From positions 14,508,001 to 14,572,000 of the forward strand of contig OX344752.2 of the NCBI GenBank assembly GCA_947034885.2: a stretch of DNA of 64,000 nucleotides. The letters run 5' to 3'. Position 1 is the first letter of the stretch. Each line of letters begins with the position of its first letter. Positions 1 to 12,542 of this stretch are shown here, one piece after another. Source of the DNA: Thuidium tamariscinum (lineage: Eukaryota; Streptophyta; Bryopsida; Hypnales; Thuidiaceae). A program made the translations under genes and the position numbers. Below the pieces are notes generated by a model. The model was not told the DNA's origin. It searched no databases and worked only from the letters and a program-made list of their open reading frames with translations.

Positions 1-913
1 TACACGACGAAGCAAATATTTTCGAAGGTACATTGATAGAAATGATGGAGATTGCAAATTTTTGGTAATTTTATCTCTTAAATTGAAATTACTAAGAATT
101 TTGAAAGGCAAAAGTTGAGCTTGATTGATGACCAATATCTAGAGTCATCCAATTCCAATAATTCAAGAATTGCTTTGCTGCTCATTACTTCCTTATTTTT
201 TGCTCACTTATGTGACATTAATTTATTGGTCCAAACCTTGAAAAGATACAAAGATGCACATTCCAAAGAAAAAATAGAAATCCGTTTCAATTTTAGTTGG
301 GAATAGAATACTTTATTGATTGTTGAAGGGGTGCTTGTTAATAATAGATACCTCTACCATAACAAGTTCACATAAATGTATAGCTATTGCTTGTAAAAGT
401 ATCTTTGATAAATCTTAAAATAGGGACATTCAAAATATCCACTTTTAATGTCTACCATGGTTACTATTATTATATTGTTCCAATGTTATATGCACTTGTT
501 AAGCAACTTCAATCCCCAATGCCATTGATATTGATCTATCTTCAATCCTAGGCCTCCCATTCTCCTTTCTAAACATGACAAGTTGAGATATAAAAACATG
601 ATGTTTTTCTCCCATAAGAGAGATTCATAATTTTCATACTTTTTGAGTTTTGTTATGTGTGCTAATAAATTTTAATTTTTTTTTTGAATAGAAGGTCCTT
701 TTTTAATGCAAAATCATTTTCTTTTTCTTTTATAATACTTGAAAGTCCTTTTGAGGTTTGCATTGTTGACTTTGCATTGGATGAAGAATTTTTGAAAAGT
801 CAGTGGGATTGTAGAAGGCTCCTAATGCAATTTGTAATGGACTAGATTTAGTTGATATTCAAAGTAGCAGTATTTGAATATGATTTGGATAAATAGTAAA
901 AATACCCAATATT
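1..913. other. AT-rich intergenic DNA, no gene seen
   Basis: No open frame with recognisable protein similarity, no RNA gene and no clear repeat boundary was found. Composition is strongly AT-rich with T-runs, as in most of the left half of the window. Confidence 0.6.
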
Positions 914-1863
914 TTAACCCCTAAAGGACCAAACTGTGTTTTTTGGCAACTTAGCAATTTCGGGCAGCTCATTACAGATGGAGTTTTTGGTTTTTTTCTT
1001 TGAAATTTTGACACAACATGTGCCCAAGGAGTAGCTTTAAGGCCCAACAATTTTCATAACTTTTGACTACATAGTGAAAAAGTCATTGGCTGATATGTAA
1101 TTTCTCTACTCGGTGGGCAGCCCGGGCAGCAAAAAAAACTTCTTCAAAATTACTTTTTAAGAAAATTAAAATTTGAAATTGGTTTCTTTGATTTTTATCT
1201 AAATGTAAACCTTTGAATCATTCCATTTTGATTAATGAGTCAAAAGTTATGAGGATTTTTAGTTTGAGGTAGTTTCGGCTAGTTATAAAATCTCTACACT
1301 ACAAAAAAAGTTTGAAATTCTTTATTTAATTCAATTTTTAATATTTTTGAAAAAAAATAAAAACATTGGGTGTATATTGTTTAACACAACATTACAACCA
1401 TTGGGATTGTCTTCTTTTAAATCTATAAATAAATTGTTAATAATTTAGTATTTTGGCTCATTTTCTACATCTTTCTACTTACTATTTTTTTCCTATATGT
1501 TGTACAATTTCAAATGATCTGAAAATTTTGAAGCATGTAGCCAACTTCACTTGAGAAATGAATCCAAAGAGTTACAATCATTTTGGACTTTTTTTCACAC
1601 AAATATGGTCTTCTAAAGTGCAGCTGCCCGGATTTCCGCAGTGGTAAAAAAATTATTTTGTCACTTCAAACACTAATATCATGCAATCTACATGGCGGAA
1701 ATTGCTGAAATTCTTTCCACGTATTCTTAAATCTGTGTTCTAAAAGATCCTACAGTTACTTTTGTCAAAAAATGATTTTTTCTAAAAATTTGATAGTTGT
1801 CTAAAAAATGACAGTTTTGAAGCGGTTTTGGTGAAAACATAGTCAAAAACCTTTAGGGGTTAA
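914..1863. mobile_element. TTAA-flanked TIR element, family A copy 1
   Basis: The element begins TTAACCCCTAAAGGACC and ends CCTTTAGGGGTTAA, so the termini are inverted repeats and TTAA is present at both edges. It is about 950 bp with no coding capacity. The interior shares long stretches with the copies at 3846-5521 and 5625-6482, for example the phrase around a GGGCAGCTCATTACAG-like string, which fixes the family boundary. TTAA targets with CCC-starting termini are the signature of piggyBac-type DNA transposons. Assignment to that superfamily is inference, because no transposase is present. Confidence 0.75.
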
Positions 1864-3845
1864 GTGCTTTGATCACATACATCCTCATATTCATTGTCTT
1901 TGATTCTAAAGTATCATTGATTTTGGGTGTCCTTCTCTTAATGGTAAATCTAGTAAGGCCATTGTCAATGCAACTACAAAATTGAATGGTATCTATACTT
2001 TCAAAGTAGGAAATTAAATTCTAGCCTTAATGAATTTGGTAATCAATTCTCTATAATTTTAGGGTCACTATTTCTTTCCACAATCTAATATATTGACACC
2101 ATGTAGAGAGACTACTATAGTAGTCTCCAAGTGCAAGAATCCTTGATGATGTTGATGCAAGCATTTTGTAGTGTTCCATAAAAGCAAGATTCTTCTTGAT
2201 CAAGCATGAAGGCAACAAACTGAACTAACATTGTCATATTAATAATGCTGGAATACATTTGAGGCAACCAAAAGTGGAGACTTGCATTAATTGGAGAATC
2301 AAATCACACAACTCATCTAGCTACCCCAAATGCCTTTATGCACCCACCCCTTGAAGTATTGATGCAAGGGTTTTCACCCAAGTTCTACAGAAAATGTCCC
2401 AAATTCAAATTTGGTAATTAGTAAAGAGAATTTTTAAAATCTTTTTTCATATCAATAGATTATATGTTTGTGCCTATGTGCTTGTAATATAACAAAGCTT
2501 TAAAACCATGAAAATTATGAATCTTTCTATTGTAAGCCAAGTCGTGGACTTTTTACATGTCATCAACATATTGGATTTGGAAAGGAGAATTTTGGGCTTT
2601 GGGAATGAAAAGGGACCAACACAAGCTACTGCAAAGTATTTTGGGTGCTTCCATTTCCATTATGGTAATACTATGGTTTGTTGTATTTAAATTGAAGGTA
2701 ATTTAGAATGGTAGTTTGTAATGTTGTAGATAAAATCATTAATTTTGCAGTCTACAACATTTTCATACTATCTTTAATAATATGATTTTCATCTAAATTT
2801 TGTTCAACTTTCGTCAAAATTTCATCCAAAGGTTTATACTCTCCCTCTAGATTTCCAAAAATAAAGGTTAGCTTTTAAACATTAATGATTCTTTATAACA
2901 TTCATTGTAAATATACCTTGCTAAGTGTTAAACTAATCAAAAAATTTGAAAAATATTATTATTTTCAATAGCCAAAATATTAGTAAGTGAAATGTATATT
3001 ATTTTTCATATGTTATAAGGCCAATTTAGCAAGTATTTTACTATTGACTCCCTATAAAAAAATTTGTATTTCATTGGTAATGAAAAGGAGATTTTACATT
3101 TATTTGAAATATATTTTTTGGTCATTGTTTGAATAAAATATGACAACTTAAAGCATTGAAAATAGTATTTTTTTTTTCTAGAATAGGCTCTAGACTCTCA
3201 AGATTACAAGTCCCACATTTTAGATTAAAATTTGTTGGGTTCAATTTTTAAAATAGTTCATAAGTAGGTCCATTTATCTCATTTAAAAAAAATACTTAAA
3301 AAAAATTTGTTTTAGAATAAAGACCCTTGCCATATTTTTTTTCCACTATATATAGCATTTGGATTTATATAAACTTCACATTTAGATTCCAAATATTTAT
3401 CCCTAGAATTTCTTCCACGGTAAGTTTTTTAAATAAATAATTGGAAGGATAATTTAGGACAAAATTAATAATTATTCATTTATAAAAATATTGGGGATTC
3501 TTTTTGCACATTTCCAACAAATAGTATCAAAAATACCTTCATAGTTGTAGAATGACTTTCTTCCAACATAAGGTGCTTAATTTTTAAAAAGTTTTTCTTT
3601 GTTCAAATGCCCCAAACAACTTAGAAATATTATTTCCTAAGAAATAATATTATCTATTCTTCTTTTTTGTGAAATTATGAGTCCAATTACAATAAGCAGA
3701 CCTTCTAGCTTTAAGTATTTTGGCAACCTCTTGTCCTTTACACTTGCTCTAAATTTTTGCTATGAAAATGATTTTCTTTGAATTGAACCCAACTAATGAA
3801 TTGAACTATGATCAAGTCTTGTTTCTATTCCAATTTGAGAATTTC
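1864..3845. other. AT-rich intergenic DNA
   Basis: No gene, RNA or bounded repeat could be supported here. Short open frames lack homology and codon structure. Confidence 0.55.
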
Positions 3846-5521
3846 TTGACCCCTAAAGGTCTAAATTGCATTTTTAGGCAATATAATGATTTTAGGCAAT
3901 TCACTAAAAATGGAATCTTTTATATTTTTTTAGATTGAAATTTTTCACACAACATTTGCCCAAGGAGTAGATTTAAGTTTCAACAGTTTTCATGATCTTT
4001 GGTGTAACAAACCTCCTACACTTTATAACTTCAAATCACAATGGATTCCAAATACAAAATATGCATAATAGTAAAATCATTTCACAAGAGTTCAAACCAC
4101 CTGACTATAGAGAGAGATCAATCTCTAAAGAGATTGTCTCCTCATCCTTAAGCTTTATCTTATAATGGAGACTATTAATAAAGACTACGAGTCTTTGAGA
4201 TAGACTAAGACTACCTTTTTTTCTTTATTTTTCTATCTTTAGTTCTATTTAGAACCATACACTAAAATAAAAGTCCTAGTTTCCTTCTCCTATTATATCC
4301 TATCAAATTATATCTCATCCAAATCTTCATCTTCTACTTGGAATTATCTAACTCCAAATTCTAACACAAGTGTGTTCATCTAGTATAATAGCTAGTCATC
4401 TAGGTGGAGTTGTCTACCTCCACCGCATAAATCCATCATTTCCAAATATCCATCTCTATTTTCTAGGCATTCCAGTGCCTTTGTCATCCAACTAGAGTTA
4501 TCTAACTTCAGTATATAAATCCATCATTTGGAGATATCTATCTTTGAGCAATCTTTGCTTATCTACTAGTATACATTCCATCATGAATTAGTTCATGATC
4601 ATCCATCATGAATGCATTCATCCATCAATGATCATGACAAAAGTCACAACACAATCATCAATCCTTTGACATATATCAATGCATTTATCAATCTAAGATC
4701 ATAACAAGGGTCCTAACATTTGGCTACATGGTTGAAAAATTATTGCATGACATGTCATTTTCATCATTTGGCCAATACCCCAAGCATGGTAGGTAGTTCA
4801 TAAAACTTCTTTAAAAATCATTTGTTTAGGGAATTTAAATTTGAAATTAACACTCTAGATTTCTATATACATTAGAAGCTTTGAACCATTCCATTTCAAT
4901 TAATGAGATGAAATTTATGAGGAGTTTTAGTTTGTGAATAGTTGTAGAATTTGTATTCTACAAAAAAGTTTAAAATCCTTTAATTCATTAAATTTTTAAT
5001 ATTTTTGAAAAAAAACTAAAATATTGGGTGAAGATCATTCATTGTAATATTACAACCATTGGAATTTTTATTTTCATTTCTATAAATAAATTGTTGACAA
5101 TTTAGTATTTTGAATCATTTTCTATTTCTTTCTACTTACCAATTTTTCTGTATATATTGTACAATTTCAAATGATTTGATTTTTTTGGAGCATGTAGAAA
5201 ACTTCTAATGAAGAATTAATGCAAAGAGTAACCACAATTTTGAACAATTTTTTCATACAAATGTGAACTTGTAAAGTGCAGCTGCTTGAATTTTGTAAGG
5301 ATAAAAGAAGGATTTTTGTCAATTCAAAAGCTAATATCTTCTAATCTATAGTATGGAAGTTTGTGAAGCTTATTCCACATTTTTTCAAACCACCTTAATA
5401 CAAGATCTTGTAGTTATAAGTGTCAAAAAATGTTTTTTTCCTAAAATTTTGCAATTGTATTAGAATCTACAGTTCTGGAGTGTTTTTGGTGAAAACACAA
5501 TCAAAAACCTTGAGGGGTTAA
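3846..5521. mobile_element. TTAA-type TIR element, family A copy 2, split by a solo LTR
   Basis: The left end reads TTGACCCCTAAAGG (one change in the TTAA) and the right end GAGGGGTTAA. Removing the nested solo LTR (4003-4718) and one target duplication leaves about 955 bp, matching the 950 bp of copy 1. The interior aligns with copy 1 on both sides of the insertion. Non-coding. Confidence 0.72.
4003..4718. mobile_element. Solo LTR of an LTR retrotransposon, nested
   Basis: A 716-bp segment starting TGTAACAAACCTCC and ending GTCCTAACA, giving the TG...CA ends of an LTR. It is flanked by a perfect 5-bp duplication TTTGG (3998-4002 and 4719-4723), the usual target-site length for LTR retrotransposons. 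A second copy lies at 21533-22215 with its own different duplication. No internal gag/pol region, primer-binding site or second LTR is present, so this is a recombination-derived solo LTR or a very small LTR element. Confidence 0.85.
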
Positions 5522-5624
5522 AATTCAATTATTTGTTGCAATCTAAACTTTAGGTGGATGATGATAATGGATTTATGATTTTCTAACTATAGAATGACTT
5601 GATACTTTGGTTTGTACTGAAAAA

Positions 5625-6482
5625 TTTACCCTAGAGGACCAAGTAAAATTTTTTGGCAACATGGAAATTTTGGACAACTCATTATGAATGAGGTTTTTAT
5701 TTTTTTTTATTTAGAATTTTCATACAACATGTTGACAAGGAATCTCTTTAGGGCCTAATAATTTTCATGAATTTTGACTATATAGTTCAAAAGTTATTGC
5801 ACAATATGTTATTTTTTCTTAACTTGGGCAATGTAGATAGATTAAAATATTACTTTTTTTTTAAATTTGAAATTGGTTTTTAGATTTATGTATATATGAA
5901 AAGCTTTGAATCATTCTATTTTGATCAATGAATCAAAACTTATGAGGATTTTTTTGTCTATGGGCAATTATGAATTTTCTACTCTAAGATAATAAAACTT
6001 TGAAGTTGTTTATTTTACTCAATTTTCAATAATTTTGAAAAAAAAATTTGAAAAAGGGTGTAGATTTTTTATTAAAGCATTAAAATGATTGAGTTTGACA
6101 TTTTTCAATTTCATAATTAAGTAATGATTCTTAGCAATTTAGTATTTTAAATCAATCTCTTCTTCCTACTTACTATTTTTTTCCTACATGTTGTATGATT
6201 ACAAAGAATTTGAAAATTTTCAAGTATGTAAACAAATTACCTTGAAGAATAAATCCAAAGAAGAATCAACAATATGAACCTTTTTTATACAAATGTGAGC
6301 TGGTGAAGTGTAGATGCTCGTTATTTTGCAAGGCTAAAACAAGGATTAACCAATGTACTACAAGATTTTATTGTCACATGTGCGAAAAAAAGTATTTTTT
6401 CCTAAAGTTTGGTACTTGTACTAGGAATGATAGTTTTGGAGCATTTCTGGTGAAAACATACTAATAGAACTTTGAGGGTTAA
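5625..6482. mobile_element. TTAA-type TIR element, family A copy 3 (diverged)
   Basis: The left terminus TTTACCCTAGAGGACC and right terminus TTGAGGGTTAA are degraded forms of the family A ends. The interior follows the same order of sequence blocks as copies 1 and 2 but is shorter, about 858 bp. Non-coding. Confidence 0.6.
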
Positions 6483-6633
6483 GTATAAGTGGCATTGATG
6501 GTGAAATTATATATTTTAAGGGATTTTTTTTATTGATGATTACTAAAAAAATTATCAAAGAATTAAAGATAACATATTATCCTCCTATTTTCAAAGGAAG
6601 AATGGTTGCTTTATTAAAGAGATGCCCTACACG

Positions 6634-6864
6634 GTTGCTAGTATGTGAGCATAGAAAGTATGAGCCTATGAGACTAGAATTCTATACACCTATAGTATAG
6701 GTGTCTATATTATAAACACCTCAATGGTTTTAGTGTATCTATGCTCTAAACACCTATATTATAGGTGCTTATGTTATAAATACTTTCAATGAATATAAGA
6801 TACTTGCTTATACTTAGAGTCAAGGCTCATAGGTTCACACTTCTCTGCTCACATACTAGCATTG
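6634..6864. mobile_element. Foldback/MITE-like element, copy 1
   Basis: The two ends are inverted repeats of about 40 bp. The left arm has GCTAGTATGTGAGC followed by a block containing GAGCCTATGAG; the right arm is its near reverse complement, ending GCTCACATACTAGC. The centre contains short palindromes of the CACCTATAATATAGGTG type. A related copy follows at 7058-7285. Superfamily not determined. Confidence 0.6.
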
Positions 6865-7057
6865 TTGAGATGCTCTGAAGAAGGAAAAGATAAAAAGATG
6901 TCATACAAAAATATAAATTTTAAAGAGATTTTTCATATACTTATTGAAGGATATAAAAACAAAAAATATTCCTATAAATATGTAAAATTATATAAAAAAG
7001 ATTTCATATCATAACTCATCATCGAGGCTAAATTTTATACTTCACTACTACTATTTT

Positions 7058-7285
7058 GTTAACAATGCTAGTGTGTGAGTGTGAAAATGTAAACATGTGA
7101 GCCTCGACTATGTATATAACCATTGAAGGTGCTTATAATAAAAACTCCTATAATATAGGTATCTATAATATAAATACACTATGATAATAGAAGGTTTCCT
7201 TAATGAAGACACTTATATTGTAGGTGTATAGTCTTCTAGGGTCATAGGCTCTCACTCTTAAGCTCACATAATAGCAACCTTCCTA
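7058..7285. mobile_element. Foldback/MITE-like element, copy 2
   Basis: Same arrangement as the element at 6634-6864. The left arm has GCTAGTGTGTGAG and the right arm CTCACATAATAGC, with similar internal CTATAATATAGG palindromes. The copies are diverged and about 200 bp apart. Confidence 0.5.
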
Positions 7286-8500
7286 TTTTGCTTAGGATTT
7301 TATTATCTTTTGAGTTTATATGTTTATCATCTCACTAAGATGGTGGTAATAGTAGTGTATATTTCACAAAAAAAATATAAATATAAGACATTGATTATAA
7401 ATGGTAGACATTGTGACATTGCACAAATGGAAAGTTTCACCTGTAGGTTTAATGATTTAAAAACTATATAACACAAAGATAGAATTAGTATTCCATTTAA
7501 TTTCAATCTTTGAAGCCATATGTGTTAAATACACTCATATAGAATGAGAGGTTTACAAGATAGATTAAGTTGAGATTGTGAAGTATTCAATTGTTAATTC
7601 ATTATTAAAAACTGCCACCGTTGTTCAATAGCACTTGAATTGAATTGATTGTTGGTTTGATGGTGTACATCCTATATGTGTATGTTGTAGGAAAAATAAA
7701 GATTATGAAGAAAGGCAAGAGGGTTGGGAAAAAAATAGACATTTAAAATTTTATACATAAAATAGTCCCACTTAAAAAACCACATGAATAAATTTACAAA
7801 AAAATATAGTGTACTAGAAATACACCCTTTATAGCTTTGTATGAAAAAATATGGTCATCTTAAATGCAATAATTAAGGCAAATAGACACACATCAAATTC
7901 CCTTATTTCTTCTTATCTCAAGTGTAAACCTTAAATTACAAGTGTTTCCTTGAGGATTCATGGTGAATTTCATTAAAATAGTAGTATTCCATGCGCCATT
8001 TTTCAATCCATGTAGTCTAAACTATAAAAGTATTATATATATATTTGTGTGTGTGTGTATCTATATGTATATATCTTAGACTGTTATAGATTTCAAGCAT
8101 TTGAAACTCATATAGGTTTCAAACTACAAGGATCAAACCATATAGGACTTGTCCAGACTTCTAACATCTAGGGCTTATATAGATTTCACATCGCATGGTC
8201 TATATATTAGTAGAGTCAAAGTTGCAAAAGGAATTGCCATTGTAATGGAATAGTTCTATTTTAATGAAATTCATGATAATCAACTATGAAGAATAATAGA
8301 GACTATTATCAAAATTTTGTTGAATGCTTTTGGATGTGGTTTTTGTGGGAGTTTTGTAGTCTCAAATTTGTAATTAAATGGAGTTCTAGAAAGAGGTCTA
8401 ATCTTTAAATGCAAAAGGACTTTTGACAAAAGAATAGAATCTAGAAGAATTTAACAATAAAAACTCACGTAAAATATAACTCAATACATCTATACAAACC
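7286..8500. other. AT-rich intergenic DNA with a TA/TG microsatellite
   Basis: No gene seen. Bases about 8033-8075 hold a TA run followed by a TG/GT run. The rest is unremarkable AT-rich sequence. Confidence 0.5.
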
Positions 8501-8818
8501 ATGAACATTTTGTAGTATATAACTTCCATGTACATTCATGTATGTTTGTCATCACCTTTATAGAAACTTGTAATTCTTAGTATGCATCTTTACAAAACCA
8601 CCAACATATACTCCCTTGTGCATTCATCAATGTTTGTCTAGTCCCCACCTTGAGTTTATAGAAACATCTAGTTTATTGTACAAATCCATTAAAAACCATT
8701 TATCAACATTTTAGGAATATATAACTTGTTTACAAATTCAACACATAATGTCCAACATGACAAGTTTACACTTTGTAGTACAAATCTATATGAAACTATT
8801 AACATTCAACATATTAGA

Positions 8819-10434
8819 AGGTAATTGTAGGAAATACTTGTACTATTTTGTATCAAATGATACGTGCTAATCTATTTTTTGGCCATAACTTTTGTGTTTT
8901 GGCTCTAAATGACTCAAGATTTATAGGGAGGTATTTATGAATATTATATACCTTGCCTAATTTTTTTGTAATTTTAAAAGTAATAAAATATCCAAAAATA
9001 GACCCCAGTTTAATGTCACACTTGCCAATTTGGAGGTTTTCAATACTATTTTGCACCCAAAAAACCAAATTTTGAGTTGAAATTTAGAAGAGATGGTCTT
9101 CTAGAAGACTTGTAGATAATGAAAAAAGGAATTTTCAAAATAATTATTTTTATATGGTGTAGAAGCCTAAAAGGTCATTGCAAGAAACATTGGTTGTATT
9201 TCCCATCACAATATGAGTCACTTTTTTGTTGATTACTACAAGTTTTAGAACTTAAGTTCAATGAACATGACATTTTTATTGAACATGTCTAATTTTGTAG
9301 TAACTAGATTCCTTATTTTTAGAGTTTAAAAAATCATTTTTAATTTAAAAATCATTTTTGTTGAGCTATCATAGGATGTAGTTTACAGTTTTCACTACAT
9401 TATGAGTGTCCAAATTTAATGATTCCTAGAAAAACTTTCATCGTCTATTTGCATAGGTGTAAAACATATAACTTCTAAATGAAATTTGAAAATATATTAT
9501 TTTATGTTCTCCACATGTATACAAATAAAATTCTAATTGCACACAACTTTTGAACATTGGTTCTAAGATCATTCTTTTGGTGAAATCTCATCAAAATCAA
9601 CTCTTCTCAAATGAAAATTTTTAGTTTTAAGAAAAAAATTATAATATTCCTATTTTTTTCAAATTCAAATGTAAGAGTACCAATTTTCATGAGATTTTGC
9701 ACTTTCTAATTCTCCTACTAGGAGATTTTTTCTATGTTTTTCCTTTCTGGAGTATCTTCTTAAAGGTGTATACATCACTATAAGAAACCCTTGTCTTTGG
9801 TGACAAGCCCTAATTTTTTATGTTAACATTAATGTTACATTGGACATTTTTTTTGACATAAAAATTTTGTATTGTCAACATTGACATCACCTAAAATCCG
9901 TCATAAAAAATTAGAGCTCATCACCTAAAACACGGGTTTCTTATAGTGCATGCTACATATTTTTCACTTTAAAAAAAAATTATTTTTTCAATTTTAAAAC
10001 CCTCCCTAAGAAAAGAAAGAGTATTGTGAATGCTACAAGAATCATACGGTGTTTCTAGAAATCCACAAAATGAGCCTCTTTCTGCTTGCATTTTGAAACA
10101 TGTAAAAAATGGTTTTGGTGAGTTTTTTGGTGAATGGCCATCAAAATAAAGTTGTTGCAACTGATCAATTTTCATTTTATTTTTAGAAAAAAATTCCCAT
10201 CTTTCCCTCATTAAAACATCAAAGTATATATTTTCTTGAAATTTGGCACTTTTCTAGTTGAGCTCCTACTTAAATAATTTTTCTATATATATTTCCTTTT
10301 GTGGTTACCTTTGTCTTAAAGGTGTATACATTTGTCATTTTTTTTTAATTAAAAAATTATTTTTCTAAATTTAAAATACTCCCTCAAAAATCATGAAAAC
10401 ACAACCAAATTGACATGTGTTTCTTGCAATCACC
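8819..10434. mobile_element. Composite TIR element, TTGCAAGAAACA family
   Basis: The left end contains TAGGAAATACTTGTACTA and the right end TGTGTTTCTTGCAATCACC. These match the ends of the elements at 12543-13270 and 14154-14885. A second internal terminus, AGGTCATTGCAAGAAACA, lies at about 9172, so two copies probably overlap or one is nested in the other. The internal TTTTTGGCCATAACTTTTG block is shared with the 14154 copy. A CACTA-type MITE sits inside at 9776-9948. No coding region. Confidence 0.55.
9776..9948. mobile_element. Nested CACTA-type MITE (173 bp)
   Basis: The ends are CACTATAAGAAACCC and GGGTTTCTTATAGTG, perfect 15-bp inverted repeats, with further internal complementarity. 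A 3-bp duplication CAT flanks both sides (9773-9775 and 9949-9951). CACTA-starting TIRs plus 3-bp target duplications are the hallmark of the CACTA (En/Spm) superfamily. Too short to code for anything, so it is a non-autonomous MITE. Confidence 0.85.
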
Positions 10435-10910
10435 TAGCAAGTAACTTCCTTGTATGCACTCATCAATGATTCTCACTACTTTCATAGAAGCCTTTAGATA
10501 CTTGATAGTACACATCAATAACAAAACATAAATATAATTCAATAAAATGTCACTTCCTCGAGTATTCATCGAAGTTTCTCACCACCTTCATAGAAGCCTT
10601 TAGTTACTTTATAGTACACATCTATAACAAAACATCAATATTCAATAAAATGTCACTTCCTCGAGTACTCATCAAAAAATTTCACCACCTTCATAGAAGC
10701 CTTTATATACTTTATAGTACACATCTATAACAAAACATCAATATTCAATAATATCTCACTTCCTCGAGTATTCAGCAATGTTTCTCACCACCTTCTTAGA
10801 AGCCTTTAGTTACTTTATAGTACACATCTGAAAAGAAAACATCAACATTCTATATTATGTCGCTTCCTTGTGCATTAAAAGATGTCTCTTACCACCTTCA
10901 CAGAAGCTTC

Positions 10911-12460
10911 AATGAAATTGGATAGAAAAGCAAACAAGTTTTGAAGAGAACGAATGCTACACGTAGGTACTGACCGACGGCATGAAGTGCCGGTTAATCG
11001 TAGCAGTATCTTCACTGTATCGTACAACTGAAGGCTGCATTGCTTGAGCTCTACACGTACTCTGCAGCTTCAATTCGATTCGCAGCAAGCCCAGGTAAGT
11101 TACAATTCAAGTCCAGCTAGCAATAGATTCTGAGTCTCCGTCAATTGATTCGATTGCACAAGCAGATCGTAATGAAATCATTCTCTAACTTAATTAATAT
11201 AAGTTCCGCTAGCAATGGTTTCTGATTCTCCTTCAATTGGCTCGATTCCACAAATATCGTAATTGAAACATTCTTTACGTTATCGCCGTCCAGAAATCGA
11301 TTCGCAAGGTTGTTTCCGTACAGATCCCTCCCGCAATTCGATCGATTGACGCGCGCGATGACTTGGTGCATCTTTCGATTGGATTCGATCATATCGATCA
11401 GCTAATTAGTTACGTACGTACGTCCCAGCTGGATTGAATTCGTTTCCATCCGAAGCTTCAATACAATTCACAGTCATAAGAAAAACTTAAACTGACCAAT
11501 TAATTGCTGCATGTTTCACGCACGCATTTGGCACTGTGAAGTTCATTACGTTGGAAGGAGTGATCGACTGAACGATCGATATCGATCCGGCCGTGGGTTC
11601 CGTGAGTTGGGTTCCTTGGAACGAGCTCCAAGAGTGTGATGGAAGTTAGAAGGGAGTAGATCGGAAATCGATTCGATCAACCAGCTAGCTGGGGCGTACG
11701 TTTTCGTACCCGCAGGTGGTACCTCTGGTGTCCTTTGCTTTACTTTTGTGTCGTCGAACGTGCCTTCCGCTTCCCCCACCGACCTTGGGTGGTCCAGATA
11801 GTTCTGCTTCTTGTTGGCTGGTCTCACAAAGGTTGACATGATCAGACTGACTAGCTTCTATGCCGCGCGCTTTGTGGCTGTGGCTCACGGACTTGGAATT
11901 AACTGAGTAACTTAGAAGTTGCAGCTTGAATCATTCAAACTAACTTTTGTTAATGTTCTTTCCCTCTTTCTGAATTGAAGCTTCCTGTTGCATGCATGAT
12001 TGAACCTAAATATTTTGGTGCAAACCAGTCAAATTCTAGCTATTTGGGGGGAACACCAATTTCATGCATTATTGGGCTGGTGAATTAGATAATTGATCTT
12101 ACTTCAGGAGCTGACCGGGGGAGAGAGTCTTCAGGAGAGTTTATCAGAGTTGTTAATGATGCATGCCAGGTAGTTCGTTTGATTGAATCTTGAACATTTC
12201 GTCCCTCGGGTGACCTTGTAATGAGGCCGTGGCGTCCTTGGAAAAGTGTTTGATGAATGTCAAAGGATTCTTCTATGTAAGACAGAAATGTAGATCATGT
12301 TCATCTTTGGAATTTTGTATGGAAAGGAGAGGTCTTGCAGCATGATAGTTTGACCTCTACCAAGTGCTCTTGGGTTTAACTTTTTTTAAGCAAATGCATG
12401 ATGCACATGGTACCAAATAAAGATGATTTCCATTGTGATCAACGTAGTGTTGCAGGGTTA
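10911..12460. other. GC-richer island of unknown content
   Basis: This stretch is clearly less AT-biased than its surroundings and reads like gene-associated sequence. On the + strand there is a good donor, CCCAG|GTAAGT, near 11092. A 97-codon ATG-initiated frame runs on the - strand at 11546-11839 (separate entry). No protein family was recognised, so a non-coding transcript, a promoter region or a decayed gene are all possible. Confidence 0.35.
11546..11839 (-). CDS. Hypothetical 97-aa open frame in a GC-richer island
   Basis: This is the longest ATG-initiated frame in the 10.9-12.5 kb island, ending in TGA. The predicted product is polar, has no evident signal peptide or membrane segment, and was not recognised as any family. 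Basic and Pro/Ser-rich stretches occur in its C-terminal half. An overlapping frame on the same strand is nearly as long, which argues that open length here partly reflects GC content. Evidence for a real gene is weak. Confidence 0.2.
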   Translation of the reverse strand: MSTFVRPANKKQNYLDHPRSVGEAEGTFDDTKVKQRTPEVPPAGTKTYAPASWLIESISDLLPSNFHHTLGARSKEPNSRNPRPDRYRSFSRSLLPT

Positions 12461-12542
12461 ACTCTTAAGGGTACATGGGGATTGAATATATACGATATTG
12501 CATTTGATTTTTAGAATATAAGTTGTGTACTGAAATATTATA

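Larger units (their letters stand above)
8500..10910. repeat. ~105-bp minisatellite array, interrupted by an inserted element
   Basis: Bases 10442-10910 carry four to five imperfect units of 101-109 bp. Each has a CACTTCCTCGAGTATTCA-like start and a block with CACCACCTTCATAGAAGCC; unit starts fall near 10442, 10551, 10653, 10758 and 10861. Diverged units of the same kind occur at about 8516-8800, so the transposon-like block at 8819-10434 appears to have split an older array. Unit boundaries are by eye. Confidence 0.65.

Noticed and set aside
8500..10910. CRISPR-like array
   Set aside because: Units are long, diverged and contiguous with no unique spacers, and the genome is eukaryotic.
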